A stretch of 35,029 nucleotides of DNA from Magnetospirillum sulfuroxidans (GTDB lineage: Bacteria > Pseudomonadota > Alphaproteobacteria > Rhodospirillales > Magnetospirillaceae): assembly GCF_018224925.1 (NCBI RefSeq), contig NZ_JAGTUF010000031.1, positions 1 to 35,029 on the forward strand, in the 5' to 3' direction. The position numbers and the translations under genes are program-made. Of the stretch, positions 20,218 to 27,300 are shown one piece after another. Under the pieces are notes generated by a model. It made no database searches. It had not been told where the DNA came from and saw nothing but the letters and a program-made list of their open reading frames with translations. Each line of letters begins with the position of its first letter. The first letter of the stretch is position 1.

Positions 20218-20239
20218 TTTCACTATAGTTTCACAATAG
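20218..20239. repeat. Tandem 11-base direct repeat after hupV
   Basis: TTTCACTATAG (20218-20228) is followed at once by TTTCACAATAG (20229-20239), differing at one base. It begins 15 bases after the hupV stop, in the 106-base gap between convergent genes. It is not a terminator hairpin and no function is evident. Confidence 0.6.
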
Positions 20240-20309
20240 GCGTGTGGAATGCGTGCAGCGTCCGTCTGGGATGCGCCGGGGGGAAATGGTGGAACGAGAC
20301 GGATTGGTC

Positions 20310-22505
20310 TCACGCCGCCTTCGGCCCATACCCCGCCCGCTCACTCAACTTCGCCAGCAGCTTTTCCGCCGCCTCGCTGATCACCGTGCCGGGCGGGAAG
20401 ATGGCGGTGGCACCGGCGGCATAGAGTTCATCCCAATCCTGGGGCGGGATGACGCCGCCGACCACGATCATCATGTCCTCGGCCCCCAGCTTGCGCAGTT
20501 CCTCCTTGAGCTGCGGCACCAGGGTCAGATGGCCCGCCGCCAGCGAAGAGGCACCGATGATGTGACAGTCGTTTTCCACCGCCTGCCGCGCGGCTTCCGC
20601 CGGGGTCTGGAACAGCGGGCCGACATCCACGTCGAAACCCAGATCGGCGAAGGCGGTGGCGATGACCTTTTGCCCACGGTCGTGGCCGTCCTGGCCCATC
20701 TTGGCGACCATGATGCGCGGACGGCGGCCATCGCGGGCGCGGAAATCCTCGACCAGCGCCTGAACCTTGGCGACCTTGTCCGACGACCGCGCCGCCTCGC
20801 CCGCATAGACGCCGGAAATGGTGCGGATTTCCGCCTTGTGGCGGCCATAGACCTTTTCCAGGGCCAGCGAGATTTCGCCGACGCTGGCCCGCGCCCGGAT
20901 AGCCTCCACCGCCAGCCCCAGCAGATTGCCGGAACCGGTCTTGGCCGCATTGGTCAGGGCGTCGAGTGTCTGCTGGCAGCGCACGGAATCCCGTTCGGCC
21001 CGCAATTTCTCAAGCTGGGCGATCTGCTGCGCCCGCACGGTGGTGTTGTCCACCTTGAGCACGTCGATGCTCTCGGCTTCGTCCAATTGGTACTTGTTGA
21101 CGCCGACCACCGTCTGGCGGCCGGAATCGATGCGGGCCTGGGTGCGGGCGGCGGCTTCCTCGATGCGCATCTTGGGAATGCCGGTCTCGATGGCCTTGGC
21201 CATGCCGCCCTTCTGCTCCACCTCCTGGATGTGCTCCCAGGCACGGGCCGCCAGGTCGCGGGTCAGCCGCTCCACGTAATACGAGCCGCCCCACGGGTCG
21301 ATCACCCGGCAGGTGCCGCTTTCCTGTTGCAGGAAAAGCTGGGTGTTGCGGGCGATGCGGGCCGAGAAATCGGTGGGCAGGGCCAGCGCCTCGTCCAGGG
21401 CGTTGGTGTGCAGGCTTTGCGTATGGCCCTGGGTCGAGGCCATGGCCTCGATGCAGGTCCGCGTCACGTTGTTGAACACGTCCTGCGCCGTCAGGCTCCA
21501 GCCCGAGGTCTGGGAATGGGTGCGCAAGGACAGCGACTTGTCGCTTTTCGGGTCGAACTGCTTCATCAGCTTGGCCCACAGCATGCGCCCGGCACGCATC
21601 TTGGCCACCTCCATGAAGAAGTTCATGCCGATGGCCCAAAAGAACGACAGGCGCGGCGCGAACTGATCAATGCTCATTCCGGTCGCCATACCGGCGCGGG
21701 CGTATTCGACGCCGTCGGCCAGGGTGTAGGCCAGCTCCAGATCAGCGGTGGCCCCGGCCTCTTGCAGGTGATAGCCGGAAATGGAGATGGAGTTGAATTT
21801 CGGCATGTGCTCCGCCGTATAGGCGAAGATGTCCGAAATGATGCGCATGCTGGGCTTGGGCGGATAGATATAGGTGTTGCGGACCATGAACTCTTTCAGG
21901 ATGTCGTTCTGGATGGTCCCCGACAGCTTGTCGGCGGAAACGCCCTGCTCTTCCGCCGCCACGATATAACCCGCCAGCACCGGCAGCACGGCGCCGTTCA
22001 TGGTCATGGACACCGACATCTGATCCAGCGGGATGCCGTCGAACAGCACCTTCATGTCCAGGATGGAATCGATGGCGACCCCCGCCATGCCCACATCACC
22101 CGGCACGCGCGGATGGTCACTGTCGTAGCCGCGATGGGTGGCGAGGTCGAAGGCCACCGACAGGCCCTTTTGCCCCGCCGCCAGATTGCGGCGATAGAAG
22201 GCGTTGGATTCCTGGGCGGTGGAGAAACCGGCATATTGTCGCACCGTCCACGGCTGGTTGACATACATGGTGGGATACGGCCCACGCAGGAACGGCGCCA
22301 GTCCCGGCAGCGTCTCCAGATGGTCCAGCCCGGCCAGATCGGCGGCGGTGTACAGCGGCTTGACGTCCAACAATTCCGGAGTCTGCCACAGCGCCTCTTC
22401 CGGCATCTTCCCGGTCTCGGCCAGGAAGCGGGTGCGCCATGCCTGGAAATCGCTATCGCTATCGGTGCCCAGGGCGATCTTGGTGAAATCGGGGAAAGTG
22501 GACAT
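20310..22505 (-). CDS. mutB: Methylmalonyl-CoA mutase, large (catalytic, B12-binding) subunit
   Basis: A 731-residue enzyme subunit interconverting methylmalonyl-CoA and succinyl-CoA with adenosylcobalamin. Residues about 30-560 are the acyl-CoA mutase barrel ([40 protein letters not shown]). Residues about 595-725 are the cobalamin-binding domain with the DGHDRG signature, whose His near 608 is the lower axial cobalt ligand, and with GASSLAAGH. Length and motifs are complete. Start: the mutA stop TGA (22507-22505) shares one base with this ATG; a GTG at 22508 directly before it is an alternative. It forms an operon with mutA. No meaB chaperone or epimerase gene is in the window. Confidence 0.97.
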   Translation of the reverse strand: MSTFPDFTKIALGTDSDSDFQAWRTRFLAETGKMPEEALWQTPELLDVKPLYTAADLAGLDHLETLPGLAPFLRGPYPTMYVNQPWTVRQYAGFSTAQESNAFYRRNLAAGQKGLSVAFDLATHRGYDSDHPRVPGDVGMAGVAIDSILDMKVLFDGIPLDQMSVSMTMNGAVLPVLAGYIVAAEEQGVSADKLSGTIQNDILKEFMVRNTYIYPPKPSMRIISDIFAYTAEHMPKFNSISISGYHLQEAGATADLELAYTLADGVEYARAGMATGMSIDQFAPRLSFFWAIGMNFFMEVAKMRAGRMLWAKLMKQFDPKSDKSLSLRTHSQTSGWSLTAQDVFNNVTRTCIEAMASTQGHTQSLHTNALDEALALPTDFSARIARNTQLFLQQESGTCRVIDPWGGSYYVERLTRDLAARAWEHIQEVEQKGGMAKAIETGIPKMRIEEAAARTQARIDSGRQTVVGVNKYQLDEAESIDVLKVDNTTVRAQQIAQLEKLRAERDSVRCQQTLDALTNAAKTGSGNLLGLAVEAIRARASVGEISLALEKVYGRHKAEIRTISGVYAGEAARSSDKVAKVQALVEDFRARDGRRPRIMVAKMGQDGHDRGQKVIATAFADLGFDVDVGPLFQTPAEAARQAVENDCHIIGASSLAAGHLTLVPQLKEELRKLGAEDMMIVVGGVIPPQDWDELYAAGATAIFPPGTVISEAAEKLLAKLSERAGYGPKAA

Positions 22506-24574
22506 CACAGGGCGACTCCCAGATCGGCCAGGGTGGAACGCAGGATGGCGAGCACATCGCAGCCCACCGAGATGAAACTATCGACACCCGCCGCCGCATA
22601 GGCGTCGCGCTTGTCGCCGGGATTGCCCGCCAGGAACAGGGTTTGCACCCCGGCGGCCTTGAGCGCGCGGGCGAAGGCTTCCGCATGCTCCTCGTACTGG
22701 TTATCGCCGCCGCACAGCACGGCGATGCGGGCGCCGCTGTCCTTGAACGCCTGGACGCAGCTTTCCGCATCCTTGAAGCCGGAATTGCCCAGGGCCTGGA
22801 TGCCGCCCGCCTCGAAGAAATTCTTGGCATAGGTGGCCCGCGCCGTGTGGCTCGCCACCCGGCCCAGATTGGCCAGGAACACCACCGGCCACGCGCCCGT
22901 CGCCGCCTTGTGGGCATCGGCGGCATCGCGCAGCGCCTCGAAACTTTCGGCGTGGCGATGGCGCGGCAGGGCTGGAATGGACAAGCCCGCTCCCTCGGCC
23001 AGGGCGGCGGCCATGCGGCCGATGCTGACGCCTTGCTCGGCGGCGTCCACCAGGGCGTCGAGGCTATCCGCAGCGAATGACGGCACCTCGATCCGCGCCG
23101 GGGCCAGCCGCACCGACGCCTGCATGCGCAGGGCGGCGAAGTCGGGCGCCGGCCGTTCCACCGCTTGCTCCAGGATATTGGGGAATTCGTTGATGCCGGT
23201 CAGCGAATCCTTCCGTTTCGCGATGTTCTTCTCGCGCGCCGCCCACGATTCCGCCAATTGCCCGGCCCACCAGCCGTCCAGCAAGATGGCCGCCATGCCG
23301 CCCCGGCCCTCGATGTCCTGGAACAGCGCCCACGCCGCCTCGGCCAATTGCCGGGTCAGCGCCTCCACATACCACGAGCCGCCGGCCGGGTCGGCCACCT
23401 TGGTCAGCGACGATTCCTCTTGCAGCAGCACCTGGGAATTGCGGGCGATGCGGCGGGCGAAATCGTCCGACGGCCCCAGCGCCGCGTCGAACGGCGCCAC
23501 CGCCACGCTGTTGGCCCCGCCGATCCCGGCGGCAAAGGCGGCGACCGTGGTGCGCAGCATGTTCACCCACGGGTCGCGCCGCGACAGAATGCGAGCGGCG
23601 GTGCGAGCATGGATGTGCATGGCCCGCGCCGGCGGCGTGGCGCCGCACACTTCGGTCACCCGCGCCCACAACAGGCGGGCGGCGCGCAGCTTGGCGATGG
23701 ACAGGAACTGGTCGCAGCCCACCGACAGGGTAAAGGCCATCTGGCGGCAGGCGGTGTCGATCTCCAGCCCGCCCTCGACCAGCGCCCGCAGATAGGCCAG
23801 CCCGGTCGCCAAAGCGGCGGCCAGATCCTGGGCCTCGGTGGCGCCGGCGTTGTAATGGGCGCTGGTGTCCACCCCCACCGCCGTGACATTGGGCCAGTGT
23901 TCCACCGTCCAGGCGGCCAGTCCGGCCATGCGCGCCAGCGCCCCGTCCAGCGTTTGGCCCAGCACGCCCTCTGCCGCCAGCACGCCCAGCGGATCGGCGT
24001 TGAAGGCGCCGCGCGCCTGATCCGGCACCACACCGCGATTGCGCCACAGCGCCACCAGCAGGGCGGCCGCCGGTTCGGCCTGGGCTCCCGCCTCCAGCGC
24101 CAGCGGCACCATGTCCAGATAGACGCCGCGTAGGGCGCGGTCCAGATCGTCGATGGAATAGACCATGGCGCCGTCGCTTCCGGCCAGGTCTTCGGCACGC
24201 GGATCGTCGCCGTCCAGCCCGGCCCGCACCGCGCGGTCCAGCCGCAGGGTCAGGGCGGTGGCACCGCGCGCCAAATCGGTCAGCATGGCCGTGTTCACCG
24301 CCTGAAGATCGGCGGCGTCATGCTCGGTGCGGATGGCCCAACCCTCGCCGCCCGCCGTGGCGCCGCGCGTATAGGGCGCCAGTCCCGGCAGGCCACCTTC
24401 CGCCGGGCTGTCGGCGCGGGTGTAGAGCGGCTGCACGGCGATGCCCTCGGGCAGATGCGTCACCAGCTTGTTGTCGAAGGGTGCCCCCTTCAGCGCCTTG
24501 TCCACCGCCACCAGCCATTGCTCGCGGGTCGGCGTGGGGAATCCGGCGGCCAGGGACAGGGCTGCTTCGGTCAT
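22505..24574 (-). CDS. mutA: Methylmalonyl-CoA mutase, small subunit
   Basis: A 689-residue paralogue of MutB that forms the heterodimer. It has the same barrel and a C-terminal flavodoxin-like domain, but the B12-ligand motif DxHxxG is absent, as expected for the non-catalytic subunit. Recognisable stretches are [19 protein letters not shown] at the N-terminus and [20 protein letters not shown] mid-protein. ATG 24574 is chosen because GGAGA stands just before it; the open frame extends upstream without a plausible start signal. It is the first gene of the mutA-mutB operon and divergent from the ScfR-type regulator, with an operator-like site 19-36 bases before its start codon. Confidence 0.94.
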   Translation of the reverse strand: MTEAALSLAAGFPTPTREQWLVAVDKALKGAPFDNKLVTHLPEGIAVQPLYTRADSPAEGGLPGLAPYTRGATAGGEGWAIRTEHDAADLQAVNTAMLTDLARGATALTLRLDRAVRAGLDGDDPRAEDLAGSDGAMVYSIDDLDRALRGVYLDMVPLALEAGAQAEPAAALLVALWRNRGVVPDQARGAFNADPLGVLAAEGVLGQTLDGALARMAGLAAWTVEHWPNVTAVGVDTSAHYNAGATEAQDLAAALATGLAYLRALVEGGLEIDTACRQMAFTLSVGCDQFLSIAKLRAARLLWARVTEVCGATPPARAMHIHARTAARILSRRDPWVNMLRTTVAAFAAGIGGANSVAVAPFDAALGPSDDFARRIARNSQVLLQEESSLTKVADPAGGSWYVEALTRQLAEAAWALFQDIEGRGGMAAILLDGWWAGQLAESWAAREKNIAKRKDSLTGINEFPNILEQAVERPAPDFAALRMQASVRLAPARIEVPSFAADSLDALVDAAEQGVSIGRMAAALAEGAGLSIPALPRHRHAESFEALRDAADAHKAATGAWPVVFLANLGRVASHTARATYAKNFFEAGGIQALGNSGFKDAESCVQAFKDSGARIAVLCGGDNQYEEHAEAFARALKAAGVQTLFLAGNPGDKRDAYAAAGVDSFISVGCDVLAILRSTLADLGVAL

Positions 24575-24592
24575 GGGAGATCTCCTTGTCGT

Positions 24593-24610
24593 ATTCGCAA
24601 CATACGCAAG
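24593..24610 (-). promoter_or_regulatory. Operator-like site 1 (mutA side), probable ScfR/PccR target
   Basis: Read on the minus strand it is CTTGCGTATGTTGCGAAT, two TTGCG half-sites 9 bases apart. It matches site 2 near the regulator start at 15 of 18 positions, in the opposite orientation. PccR, a regulator of this family from Rhodobacter sphaeroides, is reported to bind paired TTTGCAAA-like boxes, which these resemble; spacing differs. Binding is inferred. Confidence 0.6.
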
Positions 24611-24666
24611 ACATCTGGACGCAGCACCGGCAAAAGGGCTAATTCTTGCAAGCGTCACCCCTTGCT

Positions 24667-24684
24667 TTTGCGGATTTTGCGAAT
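24667..24684 (+). promoter_or_regulatory. Operator-like site 2, overlapping the regulator start codon
   Basis: TTTGCGGATTTTGCGAAT, with TTGCG half-sites 9 bases apart, is the inverted near-copy of site 1. It covers the first two bases of the regulator ATG (24683), so a bound protein would block the gene's own transcript: autorepression is likely. A palindrome CTTGCAAG at 24645-24652 between the two sites may be a third, weaker box. Confidence 0.6.
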
Positions 24685-26110
24685 GAAGAAGGTCTTTGCC
24701 GGCGTGCGGCTGAAGCGCCTGCGCGAGGAAAAGCGCCTGACCCAAGCGGCGCTGGCCCGCGCGCTCGGACTGTCCACAACCTACGTCAACCAGTTGGAGC
24801 ACGACCAGCGGCCGCTGACCCCGGCGGTGGTGGACAAGATCGCCGAGGTGTTCGGCACCGCCATTCCGCTGGATGAGGATGCCGAGGCGCGGCTGGCCAG
24901 CGAACTGCGCGACGCCCTGGCGGAACTTGGCGATACCGTAGCCCAGGCGGAAATCCGCCAGTTGGCGACCACCATGCCGGCGTTAGGCCGCGCGGTGCTG
25001 AACCTGCACCGCCGCTATCGCCAGACCCTGGAGAAGTCCGAGGCGTTGGCTGCCGGACTGGAGCAGCGCGGCCAGTCGATGACCGCGCTGATGCCGCACG
25101 AGGAAGTGCGCAACTTCTTCTACGACCGCCGCAACCACATCGCCGAACTGGACGATGCCGCCGAGCGCCTGTTCCAGCGCCACACTCTGCTGGCGGGCGA
25201 CATGGAGCGCGGGCTGGAGCGCCTGCTGGCCGAGGCGCACGGCATCACGGTGCGCCACCAGGACGGCATCGGCCACCGCCGTTATGGCCACACCAACCGC
25301 GTTCTGACGCTGCCGCCCAACCGCGCGCCGGGTCAGCAGGCGTTCCAGATGGCGACGCAACTGGCCTTCCTCACTCAGGGTGCGCTACTGGACGACCTGA
25401 CCCGGCGCGGCAAGTTCTCGGGGCCCGAGGCGCGGGCGCTGGCCCGCATCGGCCTGGCCAATTACTTCGCCGGGGCGCTGGTGCTGCCCTACGGCCTGTT
25501 CCTGGCCTCGGCCGAGGAACTGCGCTACGACATCGACCTGTTGGCCGGCCGCTTCGGCATCGGCTTCGAGACGGTGTGCCACCGCCTGTCCACCCTACAG
25601 CGGCCGCGCTCGCAGGGGGTGCCATTCTTCTTCGTCCGCGTCGACCGCGCCGGCAACATCTCGAAGCGGCAATCGGCCACCGATTTCCATTTCTCGCGCG
25701 GCGGCGGCACCTGTCCGCTGTGGAACGTCTACGAGGCCTTCGCCAGCCCCGGCCGCATCCTGACCCAGATGGCGCGCATGCCCGACGACCGCACCTATCT
25801 GTGGATCGCGCGGACCGTGTCGCATCGTTCCGGCGGCTGGGGGGCACCGGGCAAGAATTTCGCCATCGGCCTGGGCTGCGACATCCGCCACGCCAACCGG
25901 TTGGTCTATTCCCAGGGCCTGGATCTGGCCGATCCCAGCGCCGCCACCCCCATCGGCGGCGGTTGCCGGGTGTGCGAACGCGCCGCCTGCCCGCAACGCG
26001 CCTTCCCGGCGGTGGGCCGGCCGCTGGCGGTGGACGAAAACCGCAGCCAGTTCGAGCCCTATGCCTCTGCCATGCTTGACACCGGGGCGCCGCCCCCATA
26101 CCGTCCCTAG
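24683..26110 (+). CDS. Short-chain fatty acyl-CoA transcriptional regulator (ScfR/PccR/RamB-like)
   Basis: A 475-residue regulator. Residues 6-61 are a Cro/C1-type helix-turn-helix (RLKRLREEKRLTQAALARAL, LSTTYVNQLEHDQRPLTP). The middle resembles an IrrE/ImmA-like (DUF955) domain but has no HEXXH zinc-protease motif. The C-terminal third is the DUF2083 region, ending with a cysteine cluster, CRVCERAACPQRAFP, near 433-447. Proteins of this layout sense short-chain acyl-CoAs and control propionyl-CoA or acetyl-CoA assimilation. Divergence from mutAB therefore points to control of the methylmalonyl-CoA branch. ATG 24683 was chosen because the domain begins there and operator 2 overlaps it. Whether it activates or represses mutAB cannot be read. 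Confidence 0.9.
   Translation: MKKVFAGVRLKRLREEKRLTQAALARALGLSTTYVNQLEHDQRPLTPAVVDKIAEVFGTAIPLDEDAEARLASELRDALAELGDTVAQAEIRQLATTMPALGRAVLNLHRRYRQTLEKSEALAAGLEQRGQSMTALMPHEEVRNFFYDRRNHIAELDDAAERLFQRHTLLAGDMERGLERLLAEAHGITVRHQDGIGHRRYGHTNRVLTLPPNRAPGQQAFQMATQLAFLTQGALLDDLTRRGKFSGPEARALARIGLANYFAGALVLPYGLFLASAEELRYDIDLLAGRFGIGFETVCHRLSTLQRPRSQGVPFFFVRVDRAGNISKRQSATDFHFSRGGGTCPLWNVYEAFASPGRILTQMARMPDDRTYLWIARTVSHRSGGWGAPGKNFAIGLGCDIRHANRLVYSQGLDLADPSAATPIGGGCRVCERAACPQRAFPAVGRPLAVDENRSQFEPYASAMLDTGAPPPYRP
26076..26104 (+). promoter_or_regulatory. Candidate sigma-70 promoter of cobalamin riboswitch 1
   Basis: A perfect TTGACA (26076-26081) and TACCGT (26099-26104) are separated by 17 bases inside the last codons of the ScfR-type gene. 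Transcription would begin near 26111, exactly where the riboswitch P1 helix starts. The position strengthens a moderate -10 match. Confidence 0.6.
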
Positions 26111-26111
26111 T

Positions 26112-26282
26112 GGTTACGGCCCCCGGAGCATCAATATCCGGGGCTAAGAGGGAAGCCGGTGCGAGTCCGGCGCTGCCCCCGCAACTGTCAGCGGCGAGCC
26201 GCAGTCCAACCATGCCACTGGGGCACCCCCCGGGAAGGCGGATGAAAGCCGAGACCCGCGAGCCAGGAGACCTGCCGCAACC
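26112..26282 (+). ncRNA. Cobalamin riboswitch 1 (aptamer)
   Basis: All conserved blocks are present and in order: GCCGGTGCGAGTCCGGCGC followed by GCCCCCGCAACTGT (GCAACTGT at 26181-26188), GCCACTGG (26214-26221), CGGGAAGG, and the B12 box AGCCAGGAGACCTGCC (26261-26276). The closing P1 helix pairs GGTTACGGC (26112-26120) with GCCGCAACC (26274-26282) with one mismatch. The aptamer binds adenosylcobalamin-type ligands and should switch off the downstream small gene when B12 is plentiful. Confidence 0.95.
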
Positions 26283-26349
26283 CGTGTCAACGTCGTCGGG
26301 CGGGGTGTCCCGGTGGGTGAGCGCGCCCGTCGGCGTGCCTGCTCGGATG

Positions 26350-26372
26350 CCCCGTTCCCATGCTGGAAGGGG
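26350..26372 (+). promoter_or_regulatory. Hairpin hiding the ribosome binding site (riboswitch 1 expression platform)
   Basis: CCCC-G-TTCC (26350-26358) pairs with GGAAGGGG (26365-26372) around a 6-base loop, leaving one bulged G. The 3' arm is the Shine-Dalgarno sequence of the gene starting at 26378. No T run follows, so control is probably at translation initiation. Confidence 0.6.
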
Positions 26373-26377
26373 AAACC

Positions 26378-26752
26378 ATGTCGAGACAGGTCGACGGCTT
26401 CGCGGCCGACAGTGTCATCCGTCTGAACTTCGCCGCCCGTGCGGTCCCGCAAAGCCCACCCGCCATGGCGCCGTTCATGGTCGAGGCCCGCGCCGACGGT
26501 TGGAAGCTGCACGCCGGTAACCGCACCCTGGACGCCGCCGAGTTGATGGAGGCGGCCGATCTGCTGCGCGACATCGCCCGCAGCCTGGCCGACATGGCTT
26601 ACGCTGCCGCCGGCCAGCCGCCCCAACCATGTATCGCCGAATTCGTGCTGTACGAAACCGGAGGAATAGACCACTGGATCGCCAATGGCGCCGATTGCAC
26701 CCGCCTGCGCCTGGGATTGCGCACGGCGCTCAGCACCGTCCGAGAGCCATGA
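26378..26752 (+). CDS. Small riboswitch-controlled protein of unknown function
   Basis: I do not recognise this 124-residue protein. It has no signal peptide or membrane segment. The middle (TLDAAELMEAADLLRDIARSL) should form an acidic helix, flanked by beta-like segments such as PFMVEARADGWKLHAG and CIAEFVLYETGGIDHWI. ATG 26378 is chosen over the in-frame ATG 26360 because GGAAGGGGA lies 5 bases before it, and because the upstream ATG falls in the loop of the hairpin that hides that site. It stands alone between two cobalamin riboswitches, so expression should rise when B12 is scarce. A role in corrinoid or cobalt handling, or a B12-independent substitute function, is inferred from position only. 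Confidence 0.75.
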   Translation: MSRQVDGFAADSVIRLNFAARAVPQSPPAMAPFMVEARADGWKLHAGNRTLDAAELMEAADLLRDIARSLADMAYAAAGQPPQPCIAEFVLYETGGIDHWIANGADCTRLRLGLRTALSTVREP

Positions 26753-26769
26753 CAAACCAAAGGTCATAA

Positions 26770-26798
26770 TTGACAGGCCCGATCAGCCTGTGCCATTT
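26770..26798 (+). promoter_or_regulatory. Possible promoter of cobalamin riboswitch 2
   Basis: A perfect TTGACA (26770-26775) lies 37 bases before the riboswitch P1 helix, but the -10 region at 17-18 bases spacing (CCATTT/CATTTC) is poor. The position fits; the -10 does not clearly. Confidence 0.3.
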
Positions 26799-26806
26799 CT
26801 TTTGCC

Positions 26807-27001
26807 ACGTGAAGGTTCCCCAATGGGCAAACCCCAGGGGATTAAAACGGGAACACGGTGAGGACGACCCAATCGGGGCCGAAACCGTGGCTGCCCCCGC
26901 AACTGTGAGCGGAGAGCGCTCGTCCAACAATGGTCACTGGGATTCTCCCGGGAAGGCCGGACGAACGCGATGACCCGCAAGCCAGGAGACCTGCCTCACG
27001 T
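26807..27001 (+). ncRNA. Cobalamin riboswitch 2 (aptamer, upstream of btuB)
   Basis: Conserved blocks: GGCTGCCCCCGCAACTGT (GCAACTGT at 26899-26906), GTCACTGG (26933-26940), CCCGGGAAGGCCGG, and the B12 box AGCCAGGAGACCTGCC (26980-26995). P1 pairs ACGTGA (26807-26812) with TCACGT (26996-27001). It should repress the uptake genes that follow when cobalamin is abundant. The B12 box is identical to that of riboswitch 1, but the P1 arms and variable stems differ, so the two are not a recent duplication. Confidence 0.95.
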
Positions 27002-27284
27002 CGTCGCCCAACCGTTCGAGCGGGGTGTCTCGTCGGGCCGGAAGTTCCTTCCGAACATGGTGACGTGTGTTTTCGTCGTCCCGTTCGGAGTCTGGGCATT
27101 CCCCCTCTCTCCGACAGGATCGAACAAGGCCGCTTGCGGCGTGCTTTCGCGCGCCGTGTCGAGGTCTGCCGTGCGGTTGCATGGCGTTTGAGAGCCTGCC
27201 GCGCGATTACGCGGTGCTTGAAGATGGAAGGGACTGGCGATCTTGGCGGACTCCAGCCCCTTCCGTGAACAGTGGTCCATTCAC
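27002..27284 (+). promoter_or_regulatory. Long leader between riboswitch 2 and btuB
   Basis: About 280 bases without a convincing gene. It contains a tight hairpin, CGGAAG-TTC-CTTCCG (27039-27053), not followed by a T run. It also has a frame open from ATG 27181 straight into btuB, which would add 40 non-signal-like residues. I treat it as untranslated leader or expression platform. Confidence 0.45.
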
Positions 27285-27299
27285 ACAGACGGAGTCTGT
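27285..27299 (+). promoter_or_regulatory. Perfect hairpin enclosing the btuB ribosome binding site
   Basis: ACAGAC (27285-27290) pairs with GTCTGT (27294-27299), leaving GGA as the loop. The Shine-Dalgarno GGAG (27291-27294) lies in the loop and top of the stem, and ATG 27301 follows at once. A stem this close to the start codon could limit translation, as expected of a riboswitch output. Confidence 0.55.
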
Positions 27300-27300
27300 T

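Noticed and set aside
20296-20311. GAGAC/GTCTC hairpin at the mutB stop codon as a terminator
   Set aside because: Five base pairs and no T run; too weak to call.
20244-22601. A 785-codon open frame on the plus strand, antisense to mutB
   Set aside because: It lies opposite a complete, well-conserved enzyme gene. Its translation is rich in His, Gln, Arg and Gly with no domain pattern, as expected from the high-GC codon bias of the mutB strand.
27067-27300. Upstream extension of btuB
   Set aside because: It would put 78 residues before the signal peptide and lies in the riboswitch leader; GGAG directly precedes ATG 27301.
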